From: Ga0077536 sp943370145 | Lineage (GTDB): Bacteria > Pseudomonadota > Gammaproteobacteria > Ga0077536 | Reading direction: 5' to 3' | Assembly: GCA_943370145.1 (NCBI GenBank) | Contig: CALRPY020000005.1 | Coordinates: forward strand, 1 to 64,000 | Length of the DNA stretch: 64,000 bases | In this document: one piece after another, positions 1 to 8,602 of the stretch | Layout: each line of letters starts with the position of its first letter | Position numbering within the stretch: position 1 is the first letter of the stretch | Notes under the pieces: model-generated | Database searches by the model: none | What the model was told of the DNA's origin: nothing | Seen by the model: the letters and a program-made list of their open reading frames with translations, nothing else | Position numbers and translations under genes: made by a program

Positions 1-750
1 GGCAGCGGCGTTTACGGTGCGGTGTGCCTGGCCGACGTCGCGCGCGCGGCGACAGCACCCGCGCGCAAGCCGCGCGGTGGCTTCGATCCGGCCGCGATGC
101 GCCGCGCAATCGGCAACGCGATGAGTCGCTCGAAGCGCGAGATCCCGCATTACTACCTGACGCAGTCCATTCCGCTCGGCACCGCGCTGGCCTGGCTCGC
201 GCGCGAGAACGAGTCGCGCCCGGTCCCGGAGCGCCTGCTGCCGGCCGCGCTGCTCCTGAAAGCCACCGCGCTCGCGCTCGCCAAGGTGCCCGCCTTGAAC
301 GGCTTCTTCGCCGACGGCGAGTTCAGCGCGGGCAAGGGCATCCACATCGGCTGGGCCGTTTCGCTGCGCGGGGGCGGCCTCATCGCACCCGCCCTCCACG
401 ATGCGGATCGCCTGTCGTTGACGGCGCTGATGGCGAAGCTGCGCGATCTCGTGCAGCGCGCGCGCACCGGCGGCCTGCGCAGTTCCGAGATGATGGACCC
501 GACAATCACCGTCACGAGCCTCGGCGAGCGCAGCGCCGAATCCGTGCTGCCGATCATCTATCCGCCACAGGTCGCGGTGATCGGTTTTGGCAGCGTCAAT
601 GAACGCCCGTGGGTCGATGCGGGGCGCGTGGCGTCGCAGCCCGTGATCGTCGCCACGCTCGGCGCCGACCATCGCGTCAGCGACGGCCACCGTGGTGGCC
701 AGCTGCTCGCCGAGATCGATCACAATCTCCAGCATCCGGAAGCACTATGA
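1..750 (+). CDS. 2-oxoacid dehydrogenase E2 acyltransferase, C-terminal part (5' truncated by window)
   Basis: The reading frame is open from base 1, so the gene begins upstream. The first residues (GSGVYGAVCLADV) resemble the end of a peripheral subunit-binding domain. The rest is a catalytic acyltransferase domain of about 230 residues ending in the family's active-site motif DHRVSDG, which supplies the catalytic His and Asp. E2 enzymes move an acyl group from lipoyl-lysine to CoA in the pyruvate, branched-chain or acetoin dehydrogenase complexes; which complex cannot be told without the upstream E1 genes. The stop overlaps the start of the next gene (ATGA), an acyl carrier protein, so the two are probably translationally coupled. 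That neighbour is unusual for an E2 gene and may hint at delivery of the acyl group to a carrier protein. Confidence 0.9.
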   Translation, partial: GSGVYGAVCLADVARAATAPARKPRGGFDPAAMRRAIGNAMSRSKREIPHYYLTQSIPLGTALAWLARENESRPVPERLLPAALLLKATALALAKVPALNGFFADGEFSAGKGIHIGWAVSLRGGGLIAPALHDADRLSLTALMAKLRDLVQRARTGGLRSSEMMDPTITVTSLGERSAESVLPIIYPPQVAVIGFGSVNERPWVDAGRVASQPVIVATLGADHRVSDGHRGGQLLAEIDHNLQHPEAL

Positions 751-980
751 ACGAATCTGAAATCAAGGCACTGGTCGCCGAGATCCTCGGCGGGATCGCA
801 CCCGAGGCCGATCTCGGCACCATCAGCGACGACGAGGACATGCGGCTCGCGCTGGACCTCGATTCGATGGACTTCCTGAACATGATTGTCGGCCTGCACG
901 AGCGCACCGGCGTGGACGTGCCCGAGTCGGACTACCCGAAACTCTTCACGCTGGCGGGCATCGTCGACTATTTCCAGTAG
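747..980 (+). CDS. Acyl carrier protein
   Basis: This is a 77-residue acidic protein with the phosphopantetheine attachment motif LDSMDF around residue 39, where the serine carries the prosthetic group. Length and helical pattern fit a stand-alone ACP. It starts inside the stop codon of the E2 gene (ATGA overlap), so it belongs to that operon. It is a specialised ACP, because the housekeeping acpP normally sits in a fatty-acid synthesis cluster and reads DSLD. It could accept acyl groups made by the dehydrogenase complex or serve in branched-chain acyl priming; both are inferences from context only. Confidence 0.88.
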   Translation: MNESEIKALVAEILGGIAPEADLGTISDDEDMRLALDLDSMDFLNMIVGLHERTGVDVPESDYPKLFTLAGIVDYFQ

Positions 981-1081
981 CAGCGCGGCGGGCGTAGATT
1001 CAGCTACCGAGCGACTGTGTCCCGCGCTGCGCCCAGCCGGTCTGCAGGGTCCAGGGCCTGCCGGTTCTGACAATGGCGGAG

Positions 1082-1114
1082 AAAAGGTGTCAGATTTCAA
1101 ATCTGACACCTTTT
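1082..1114. repeat. Palindromic repeat, family 1 (GTGTCAGATTT arms), copy 1
   Basis: A perfect inverted repeat with 16-bp arms (AAAAGGTGTCAGATTT) around one base. The same core recurs at 44795-44823 and 44899-44933. It lies between the ACP stop and the nitroreductase ribosome-binding site. The A and T ends would let it act as a bidirectional terminator, and the dispersed copies suggest a REP-like element. Confidence 0.85.
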
Positions 1115-1141
1115 CCCTTCAGGCTTCGGCAGGAGATTCAG

Positions 1142-1804
1142 ATGAACGACACCGACATCTTCCACGTCATGCACACCATGCGCGCCATGCGGCGCCTGAA
1201 GCCGGACCCGGTGCCCGACGCCATGATCCGCCAGGTCCTCGACGCCGCCGTGTGCGCACCGAGCGGGCAGAACCTGCAGCGCTGGGCCTTCCTCGTCGTC
1301 GACGATGCGGCGGGCAAGCGCTTCTTCGGGGAGCGCTACGACTACTGGATGCGCAACCGCTTCGCCGACGTGCTGGAGAAAGTCGATTACACGAGCCGGG
1401 AGGGGCGGCTCGTGAAGGCCGCGATGCACCTGTCCGAACACATGCACGAAGTGCCTCTGTTGCTGTTCTGCTGTGGCGTGCGCGACTGGCCGTTCGCGGT
1501 GCCGGCGGCGCAGCGCACGGGGCTCGCACCGCCGTCCTACGGGTCGATCTACCCGGCCGTGCAGAACGTGCTGCTGGCCTGCCGCGCGCTGGGCCTCGGC
1601 GCGAGCCTGACGACCATGCACCAGATGTTCGAGCCGGAGATGCACGCGTTCTTCGGCATTCCGGAAACACATGGGGTGGTGGCCGTAATCCCGATCGGCT
1701 TTCCCGTCGGCAGGTTCGGGCCCGTCGCGCGCGAGCCGGCGGAGACGAAAACCCATTACAACCGCTGGGGCGGCAGCAAGCCGGGGCTCGCGGCGCCGGG
1801 TTGA
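1142..1804 (+). CDS. Nitroreductase family protein
   Basis: This 220-residue protein has the FMN-dependent nitroreductase fold. The N-terminal MRRLKPDPVPD segment and CAPSGQNLQRW near residue 40 match the FMN-binding region, and the C-terminal GFPVGRFGPVAREP resembles the usual PxGxP-type end. Such enzymes reduce nitro groups, quinones or enones with NAD(P)H in the cytoplasm. The start at 1142 follows a good AGGAG at 1131. It is separated from the E2-ACP operon by a palindromic repeat and is probably transcribed separately. The substrate cannot be predicted. Confidence 0.9.
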   Translation: MNDTDIFHVMHTMRAMRRLKPDPVPDAMIRQVLDAAVCAPSGQNLQRWAFLVVDDAAGKRFFGERYDYWMRNRFADVLEKVDYTSREGRLVKAAMHLSEHMHEVPLLLFCCGVRDWPFAVPAAQRTGLAPPSYGSIYPAVQNVLLACRALGLGASLTTMHQMFEPEMHAFFGIPETHGVVAVIPIGFPVGRFGPVAREPAETKTHYNRWGGSKPGLAAPG

Positions 1805-1842
1805 GGACGGGCACTCACACCAAGGTCAGCCTCGAGATCACG

Positions 1843-1872
1843 CTTCACCTCTCCCGCCCGGGAGAGGTGAAG
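1843..1872. repeat. Palindromic repeat, family 2 (CCTCTCCCG arms), copy 1
   Basis: A perfect inverted repeat with 14-bp arms (CTTCACCTCTCCCG) and a 2-base centre, 38 bp after the nitroreductase stop. Related elements are at 8481-8504 and 54405-54428, all between genes. The hairpin could end transcription, but no T-run follows. Confidence 0.8.
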
Positions 1873-2063
1873 ATGTTTGCATGGTGCGAAGCGTCGCGTT
1901 CCGCGCGCTCCGTCCTGTGCGCAGCGCCGTTCGTGTGGCACGCTTTGACCGAGGGACGCAGGCTGCCGCCCACGTCGGCCCCGGGGGCGCGATCCACGGG
2001 GCCCCGGAACAACCCAGACACAGGCCGGCAGTCGCCAGCAGAGCCGTCTTGCCGCACTTTCCA

Positions 2064-5000
2064 ATGAGCATTTCCACCCGCGCCGGAATTTCCCGCACCG
2101 GCATCGAACTGCGCAAACTCACCGGACTCCTGCTGTGCGTCGCGGCCATCGTCGCGATGATCGCGACGCCCGCGCTGCCAGGCGTCGCCCTCCTCATCGT
2201 CGCCGCCGGCATCGCCGGCCTCATGCTCGCCGCGGGCCTGCCCGCGGGCACCGCTGCGAGCTTACGCGTAGTCGTGGTGACCGGACTCGCGCTGGTCGGC
2301 TATGCGCAGGGCGTGTCGTCCCCCGTGGCGCCATGGCAGGTGCCGGTCGCCTGGCACGAGCTGCTGCTGTTCTCGCGCGCGGGTGGCGCCTGCGCCGCCG
2401 CCACCTGTCTCGCGGGTGTCGCGCTGCTTCTGCGCGGACCCTTTCCACCGGCGTTGCGCCAGCTCTGCGGCTGGTGGCTGCTGCCGTATGCGTTCAATGC
2501 GCTGCTGGTCCTCGCCTCGCCCGCGCTGCTGGCGGAGGCCGGGCGTCCCCTCGCCATCGGGCCGCTTGCGGGCATGGACGCCGCGCTCGGCCGCCTGGTG
2601 GTACTCGGTGCGTTGACCGCGCTGCTGGTGCTGGCGCTCGGCTTCATCATGGATGCGCGTGGCCTGCGGGCATGGCGCGCGTGGCTGCTGCTCGGGGCCT
2701 GCGTCGCGGCAGCGGCGCTCGCGCCGTGGCTGGCGGCGCTCGGCTCCTCGCCCGCCCTCGCCCAGGCGCCGGCGCTCATCGCGTTGCCGGCGGTGCTCGC
2801 GGCCGCCGCGCTGTCGCAGGCCGCACTGTGGGCACAGGCTTTCGTCGCGACCGGCGCGGTGCTCGACCTGCTGCGCCACCGGCGGCCGACCGCGCACGCG
2901 CTCATCGCGCACGCGACCAGGGGAGCCCGCGCCGGCGCGAAATTCGGCCTGCTGTTCATGTCGATGATGCTCGCGCTGGCCGGCGTGGTGCATGCCGGGA
3001 CCCTGCATTCGCTGGCCAGCGCCGCGCCGCTGCTCTGCGGTGCGCTGGCCGGCACGCTGCTGTTCGGACTCGCCCACGCAATCATCGAAAGCTCGGACGC
3101 GAGCCAGGCGTTCTTCCGCCGCCTGCGCGGCCACGTGACGAACCCGGCGAGCCTCGCGCGCGGCGCGGTGGCCGGCGCGGCGCTGGGCCTCGCCGCGCGG
3201 CTCGCGCTGCCGAGCGCCGACGACGGCGCCCGCGCGCTGTTCGGCCTGCTCGCCGGCGCGCTGAGTTATGCCGGAGTCGAGGTCCTGCGTGACGCGCTCG
3301 CAATCGCGCAAGGGCGCCGCCAGCGCCTCGAAGGCTTGCGCGCATATGCGTGGCAGGCCGCGGTCGGCGGCTTTGTCGGCGCGGCGCTCGCGTGGTACTT
3401 CGATCGCGCGCAACTCGCCGAGGTCACGGCCAGGCTGTTGCGTTTCAGCACGATCAATTTCACCGCCGCGGGCGAAGCGGCATACCCGATGGTCGTCTAT
3501 CCGCTGTTCAGCAAATGGGGTGCGATCGATCTCGGCGTCGTCAGCGGCGGCGTCAAGCTGCTCTACGACCAGTCGCTCGCCGGGCTCATCAACTGGGCGC
3601 TTGCTGCGCCCCTGTTCAGTCTCAACCTGTTCGCGCTCAACGCGCTGCTCACGCGCAGCAGCCTGCCGCTGCGCCGGGTCGCGACGCGCGAGGGTCTCGT
3701 CGAGATCGTCGAGCAGGCCGTGCGCGTGCTGCGCTGGGGCCTGTGGATGGCGCCGATCATCTTCGCCTTCCTGAAAGTCGCGCCCGAACCCACCTGGTAC
3801 AACCAGGACGGCGCGCTGCGCTCGCTGCTCGCCGTGTGGCAGAGCCTGAGGCTGGAGCCCGCCGCGTTCGCCGCGTGGAGTCGCGACGTGTTCCTCGGTC
3901 TCCTCGCCTACGACTGGCTGCGCTGCCTGATCTGGTTCGACCACATGGGGCTGCGCGTCGCGACGCTCGTGAATTTCAGTTTCGTCGGCATCGACTGGCT
4001 GGAGCGCCGATGGGGCCGGGCGCTGGGCTACGGTCGCGGCGCGCGCGTGATCCCCGAAGGCCTGCGGCGCTTCTGCACCTGGGCGCCGCTCCTGATCCCC
4101 TTCTACCTGCCGCGCGGCGCGGACTGGGACTATGCGTGGAACGGCGCCGAGCAGCTGCAGGCCGCACCGTCACCGCTGCTGCCGGCCGTCGTCGACGTGC
4201 TGGCGCTGTACGTCGCGCTGGCGCTCTGCGGCGGCATCGCCCTCTGGCTGTGGCGACGGCTCGCACCGCCGGACATCACGCAGGCACCCGCGTCAGCGCC
4301 GGGGCTCGCCCTGCCCTACCGCCTCGGCAACGGCCTCGTCGGGCTGCAGCTCGCGCGCGATGGTCGCGGCTTCCTGCAGGCACTGCATGGCGGCACGCAG
4401 GAGATCGATCTCACGCGCCGTCCGCTGCATCCCTGTGACGAGCGCGGCGCGTGGTTCTTCCTCGTGGAACCCGACCGCGGGCGCTGCACGCGGCTCACTG
4501 GCTTCGCGATCACGCAGCCTCGCGCGGACACCCTGCTGCTGCGGTGGGCCGATGAGGCGCTGCACATCGACATCGAAGTGACGAGCGCGCCGGACGCTGC
4601 GCTGCTTTACTGGCGCCTGCGGCTCGATAACCGCGGGCCGTCGCGGCGCATCGAGATCCTCAGCTGGCGCGAGCTCGCGCTGAACGGCATGGAGGCGGCC
4701 GAGCGCGCACCGGCCTTCAACCAGCTGCACATCGGCACCGAGTTCGTGCCCGCGGCAAACGCGCTGCTCGCGCACAACCGCCTGCTCGCGCCGCGCGCCG
4801 GCGACGGGCACGAAGTGGCCGTCCACGCGCTGCTGCGCGGCGCGCCGGGCGTGCAGCTGCTCGGCTACCAGGACGCGCGCGCCGAGCTCGATGCGTGCAC
4901 GCACGGCGCATGCCCGGACGACACGCACTTCCGGCGCGCGGACGATGCCGGCCTCGCCTATACCTTCGAGCCGGTCGCGGCGCTGCGCGTCGCCTGCGAA

Positions 5001-7415
5001 CTGCCCGCGGCGGGCACCTGCGAACTCGTCTTCGTCGACGGCCACGCGCCGAGCCGCGCGTCCGCGCTGGGGCTGCTCGGTGCGGATGCCCCCAGCGCCC
5101 GGCCGGCCATGCGCGCGCTGCGGCCCCGACCGGCCGCAGGCTACGGCTTCAGCCAGGACGGCCGCGAGTTCACCACCGGCATCGTCACCCCGCGCCCGTG
5201 GACGCAGGTGCTCGCGAACGCCCAGGGCTATGGCGCGATCTTCAGCAACCTCGGCGACCACTGCTCGTTCGCGCTGAACGCGCAGCAGAACATGCTGACC
5301 CCCTTCACGTGCGACGCGGTCGCGCCGGCCGCGCCGGGCCGCGCGCTGTACGTGTGCGATCTGGCGAGTGGCCGCATCGACAGCGCGGGCTACGCGCCCT
5401 GCCGGCACGCCGACACGCGCTACGAGACGTCCTTCGGCCTCGGCTACGTGGTCCAGCGCAGCGTCGGCGACACGCTCGAGCTCACCGTGACGAGTTTCGT
5501 CGTCGACGACGCGCCGCTCGAGATCGCGCTCGTCACCGTGCACAACCGTTCGCCGCAGCCGCGCCGCTATCGCGTCGTGCCCTATGCGGAGCTGCTGCTG
5601 GCGGAGATCAGGCGCGGCAGCCATGGCCTGCTCGAGTTCGGGCCGGATCTCGGCCCGCGCGCGCGCGGCTTTCGCAACCGGCACAACGGCTACGCGCCCG
5701 GCCTCGGCTTCATGGCGGTCACCGACACGCCGCGGGCCTGGGAATGCTTAGGCGCGCGCTTCGTCGGCGGCGCGCGCGATCTCGCCGCGCCCGACTTCGT
5801 GCGCACCGGCGTCCCGGCCGATGGCGTCGACGACGACGGTTATCGCATTGCCGCCTGCGCGCTGGAGTTCGACGTGCCGGCCGGCGGCACGCTCGACACC
5901 GCGGTGCTGTTCGGCTTCGCCGGCGACGCCGCCGAGGCCTCCACGCTCGTCGCCCGCTACGCGGATACCGCGCGGGCCCGCGCCGCGCTCGACGCGACAC
6001 GGGAGGCCTGGCGCGCGCGCCTCGGCGTGCTGTGCGTGCGCACGCAGGACCCCGCATTCGATCGCCTGGTCAACCTGTGGCTGCCCTACCAGGCGCTGAC
6101 CGCGCGGCTGTGGGGGCGCATCGGGCCCGAACAGCGCAGCGGCGCTTTCGGCTACCGCGATCAACTGCAGGACGTGCTGCCGTTCACGGTGCTCGCCCCC
6201 GCCCTCACCCGCGCGCAGGTGCTGGCCCATGCGGCGCACCAGTTCCGCTCGGGCGATGCCGTGAAATGGTGGCATCCGGCGCCCGCGGGGGAGACCAGCC
6301 TCGGCGCCCGCACCCGCGCCTCGGATCCTCACCTGTGGCTCCCCTACCTCGCGTTCGAGTACGTCAGCGCAACCGGTGACGAGACGCTGCTCGACGCCAC
6401 CGCGCCGTTCATCGACGGCCCGCCCGTCCCGCGCGGCGAGGAAGGCCTGGGCTTCGTGCCACGGCGCTCGCGCGAGCACGCGAGCCTGTTCGAGCACTGT
6501 CGGCGCGCAATCGAATATTCGCTGGCGCAGCTGGGCCCGCGCGGCCTGCCCCTGATCGGCACCGGCGACTGGAACGACGGCTTCGATGCGCTCGGGGCCG
6601 GCGGTCGCGGCGAAAGCGGGTGGCTCGCGCTGTTCCTCGCCCGCATTCTCCACGAGTTCGCAGGCTTCGCGGACCGCCGTGGCGAGTCCGCGACGGCCAC
6701 CCGCTGGCGCGCCGCTGCCAGCGCGCTGGTTGCAGCCCTGGACTCGACGCGCCACGACGGCGCCTACCTGCGCGCGAGCGACGACGATGGCCGCGCTTTC
6801 ACGGTGACGGATGCGCTGATGGGCGCCTGGCCCGCGCTGTCCGGCGCGGTGCCGCTCGCGGACGCGGCGCGCGCGCTCGAGGGCGCACTGGCCGTGCTCG
6901 AGCAGGACACGCTCGTCTGCATCATGCAACCGGCGACGGACGCGGCGAGCACGCCCTGGCCCGGCCGCGTCGCGACCTACCCGCCCGGGGTGCGCGAGAA
7001 CGGCGGCCAGTATTCGCACGGCGCGTCCTGGCTGGTCGATGCAGCGTGCGCGCTGGCCGAGGGCTATGCGGCCGCCGGCGACAGCGGCCGTGCAATGCAC
7101 TGGCGACAGGTCGCGGCGCGCCTGTGGCGCAAGATTTCGCCCCTGCAGAACACGACGCCCGAACGCATCACGCACTACGGCCAGCCGCCGTACCAGCAGG
7201 CCGCGGACGTCTATTTCGGGCCGGGCTACCCGGGCCGTGGCGGCTGGACCGCCTATACCGGCGCCGCCTCGCGCATGCTGTGGGCCGCGTACCGCGTCGC
7301 GGGCCTGCGCTTCGAAAACGGGACCGTCACGCGGACCGGGCCGCCGCACGCCGGGTGGCCCGGCGTGATCGACGTCGAGTTCCGCGGGCGGCCGGTCGGG
7401 TCCCCCGAACGCTGA
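2064..7415 (+). CDS. Giant membrane protein with C-terminal GH94 (glycoside phosphorylase-like) domain
   Basis: This protein has about 1,783 residues. Roughly residues 1-730 form many hydrophobic segments (more than ten by eye) joined by short loops. Two beta-sandwich-like stretches follow (about 740-1040 and 1040-1310), then an (alpha/alpha)6 domain with GYRDQLQDV, WWHPAP near 1400 and GTGDWNDGFD near 1500; the Asp in the last motif is the catalytic acid of GH94 phosphorylases. The C-terminal half resembles the C-terminal half of cyclic beta-1,2-glucan synthase (also present at 24542-33166), but no GT84 motif (TLDTDTQ) is present. It may trim or phosphorolyse glucans at the inner membrane, which is an inference. 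The open frame extends upstream to 1881 through a palindrome; 2064 is preferred because hydrophobic sequence follows directly. Confidence 0.85.
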   Translation: MSISTRAGISRTGIELRKLTGLLLCVAAIVAMIATPALPGVALLIVAAGIAGLMLAAGLPAGTAASLRVVVVTGLALVGYAQGVSSPVAPWQVPVAWHELLLFSRAGGACAAATCLAGVALLLRGPFPPALRQLCGWWLLPYAFNALLVLASPALLAEAGRPLAIGPLAGMDAALGRLVVLGALTALLVLALGFIMDARGLRAWRAWLLLGACVAAAALAPWLAALGSSPALAQAPALIALPAVLAAAALSQAALWAQAFVATGAVLDLLRHRRPTAHALIAHATRGARAGAKFGLLFMSMMLALAGVVHAGTLHSLASAAPLLCGALAGTLLFGLAHAIIESSDASQAFFRRLRGHVTNPASLARGAVAGAALGLAARLALPSADDGARALFGLLAGALSYAGVEVLRDALAIAQGRRQRLEGLRAYAWQAAVGGFVGAALAWYFDRAQLAEVTARLLRFSTINFTAAGEAAYPMVVYPLFSKWGAIDLGVVSGGVKLLYDQSLAGLINWALAAPLFSLNLFALNALLTRSSLPLRRVATREGLVEIVEQAVRVLRWGLWMAPIIFAFLKVAPEPTWYNQDGALRSLLAVWQSLRLEPAAFAAWSRDVFLGLLAYDWLRCLIWFDHMGLRVATLVNFSFVGIDWLERRWGRALGYGRGARVIPEGLRRFCTWAPLLIPFYLPRGADWDYAWNGAEQLQAAPSPLLPAVVDVLALYVALALCGGIALWLWRRLAPPDITQAPASAPGLALPYRLGNGLVGLQLARDGRGFLQALHGGTQEIDLTRRPLHPCDERGAWFFLVEPDRGRCTRLTGFAITQPRADTLLLRWADEALHIDIEVTSAPDAALLYWRLRLDNRGPSRRIEILSWRELALNGMEAAERAPAFNQLHIGTEFVPAANALLAHNRLLAPRAGDGHEVAVHALLRGAPGVQLLGYQDARAELDACTHGACPDDTHFRRADDAGLAYTFEPVAALRVACELPAAGTCELVFVDGHAPSRASALGLLGADAPSARPAMRALRPRPAAGYGFSQDGREFTTGIVTPRPWTQVLANAQGYGAIFSNLGDHCSFALNAQQNMLTPFTCDAVAPAAPGRALYVCDLASGRIDSAGYAPCRHADTRYETSFGLGYVVQRSVGDTLELTVTSFVVDDAPLEIALVTVHNRSPQPRRYRVVPYAELLLAEIRRGSHGLLEFGPDLGPRARGFRNRHNGYAPGLGFMAVTDTPRAWECLGARFVGGARDLAAPDFVRTGVPADGVDDDGYRIAACALEFDVPAGGTLDTAVLFGFAGDAAEASTLVARYADTARARAALDATREAWRARLGVLCVRTQDPAFDRLVNLWLPYQALTARLWGRIGPEQRSGAFGYRDQLQDVLPFTVLAPALTRAQVLAHAAHQFRSGDAVKWWHPAPAGETSLGARTRASDPHLWLPYLAFEYVSATGDETLLDATAPFIDGPPVPRGEEGLGFVPRRSREHASLFEHCRRAIEYSLAQLGPRGLPLIGTGDWNDGFDALGAGGRGESGWLALFLARILHEFAGFADRRGESATATRWRAAASALVAALDSTRHDGAYLRASDDDGRAFTVTDALMGAWPALSGAVPLADAARALEGALAVLEQDTLVCIMQPATDAASTPWPGRVATYPPGVRENGGQYSHGASWLVDAACALAEGYAAAGDSGRAMHWRQVAARLWRKISPLQNTTPERITHYGQPPYQQAADVYFGPGYPGRGGWTAYTGAASRMLWAAYRVAGLRFENGTVTRTGPPHAGWPGVIDVEFRGRPVGSPER

Positions 7416-7581
7416 CACGGCCCGTGCCGCCGGACGGTGCGAGTTCAGGACCGCGCACCGGCGCCCCCGTCCGCAACCCCTGTTTGCGGCTTGCGGGCGG
7501 GGGAGGAGTCGCGTGAAATGCGGAGAGCGCCGGCCGCGGGGCCGGCTGTTCGAAAACAGACCACAGCAAGGGGAGACACAG
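7416..7581. other. Intergenic gap without recognised gene
   Basis: The 166 bp between the GH94 gene and the luciferase-like gene contain GC-rich sequence and the ribosome-binding site GGGGAG at 7570. I see no convincing ORF or terminator. Confidence 0.5.
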
Positions 7582-8466
7582 ATGGGGGCGAAAACATCGC
7601 ACGGCATAGGCGTGGGCGTATTCCAGGTCATCGCGGACCTGCACACGGGGGACCCGGCGGTCATCGCCAAACGCGCCGAGGAACTCGGCTTCGACTCCTA
7701 CTGGCTGCCTGAGCACGCGGCGATTCCACAGGGCTCCGCGGACGTCTACCCCGGCAAGGTCGAGGGCGGTTCGGCGCCCGACTACCTCTACAAGATGCCC
7801 GACCCGCTGATCGGCCTGACGCGCGCCGCGGCGGTCACCAGCACGATCAACCTCGGCACCGGCGTCGCGCTCGTGCCGGAACGCCACCCGGTCCTCGCGG
7901 CGAAGGAAATCGCCACGCTCGATCACTATTCGAAGGGTCGCTTCCTCTACGGCATCGGCGCCGGCTGGAACGAGGCCGAGTGCACGATGATGGGCGGCGA
8001 CTTCGCGCACCGCTGGGCGCAGGTCAAGGAATACATCCTCGCGATGAAGAAGCTGTGGACCGGTGAGTACGTCGGCGCCGAGGGCAAATACGCGAACTTC
8101 CCGCCGAGCGTCTGCCGCCCGACGCCGTGGCGCAAGCCGCATCCGCCGGTGCTCCTCGGCAGCATCGGATCGCCCAATGTCTACCGGCGCGTCGCGCAGT
8201 GGGGCGACGGCTGGCTGCCCTTCGTCGTGAACCCGCAGGAAGTCGCCGACGGCCGCGCCGAGATCAACAAGTTCGCGAAGGAGCTCAACCGCGATCCGAA
8301 GACGATCAACATCACGGCCTTCGCGCCCGACGGCATGTTCCGCACGAAGGCCGACATCAAGACCCTTGCGGACGCCAGCGCCGACAACGTGGTGCTGTGG
8401 CTGCAGGGCCAGAGTGAAGCCGCGCTGCTGCAGGAACTCGAAGCACTCGCCGCGGAACTCTTCTAG
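7582..8466 (+). CDS. LLM class (luciferase-like) F420/FMN-dependent oxidoreductase
   Basis: This 294-residue TIM-barrel protein of the bacterial luciferase-like family carries AEELGFDSYWLPEHAA near residues 32-47, TSTINLGTGVALVPERHP near 90, KGRFLYGIGAGWNEAE near 120 and RVAQWGDGWLPF near 200. The pattern fits the TIGR03619-type F420-dependent oxidoreductases. F420 use is a family prediction; many proteobacterial members may use FMN. The start at 7582 follows GGGGAG. A second member of the superfamily is encoded at 58095-59090. The substrate is unknown. Confidence 0.88.
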   Translation: MGAKTSHGIGVGVFQVIADLHTGDPAVIAKRAEELGFDSYWLPEHAAIPQGSADVYPGKVEGGSAPDYLYKMPDPLIGLTRAAAVTSTINLGTGVALVPERHPVLAAKEIATLDHYSKGRFLYGIGAGWNEAECTMMGGDFAHRWAQVKEYILAMKKLWTGEYVGAEGKYANFPPSVCRPTPWRKPHPPVLLGSIGSPNVYRRVAQWGDGWLPFVVNPQEVADGRAEINKFAKELNRDPKTINITAFAPDGMFRTKADIKTLADASADNVVLWLQGQSEAALLQELEALAAELF

Positions 8467-8480
8467 GCCGACCGTTCGTG

Positions 8481-8504
8481 CCCCTTTCCCGCGCGGGAGA
8501 GGGG
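8481..8504. repeat. Palindromic repeat, family 2, copy 2 (imperfect)
   Basis: The imperfect inverted repeat CCCCTTTCCCGC/GCGGGAGAGGGG lies 15 bp after the luciferase-like gene stop. It is related to the repeats at 1843-1872 and 54405-54428 and may act as a terminator hairpin. Confidence 0.6.
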
Positions 8505-8552
8505 CGCGCTTGCCAGCCCTCCCGCCGGGGACGCGTCAGATCCTCCAAGCGC

Positions 8553-8580
8553 GAAAAAGACGCCCGGACTGGCCGGGCGT
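8553..8580 (-). terminator. Rho-independent terminator of the porin gene
   Basis: Read on the minus strand, an 8-bp stem ACGCCCGG/CCGGGCGT with a 5-base loop is followed by C and a run of five T. It begins about 22 bp beyond the stop codon of the porin gene at 8603. Confidence 0.85.
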
Positions 8581-8602
8581 CGCAGCGAGCGGAAGGGGAG
8601 GA

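Noticed and set aside
1881..2063. N-terminal extension of the GH94 membrane protein
   Set aside because: The extra 61 residues begin beside a palindromic repeat and are Arg/Pro-rich; a natural hydrophobic start follows ATG 2064.
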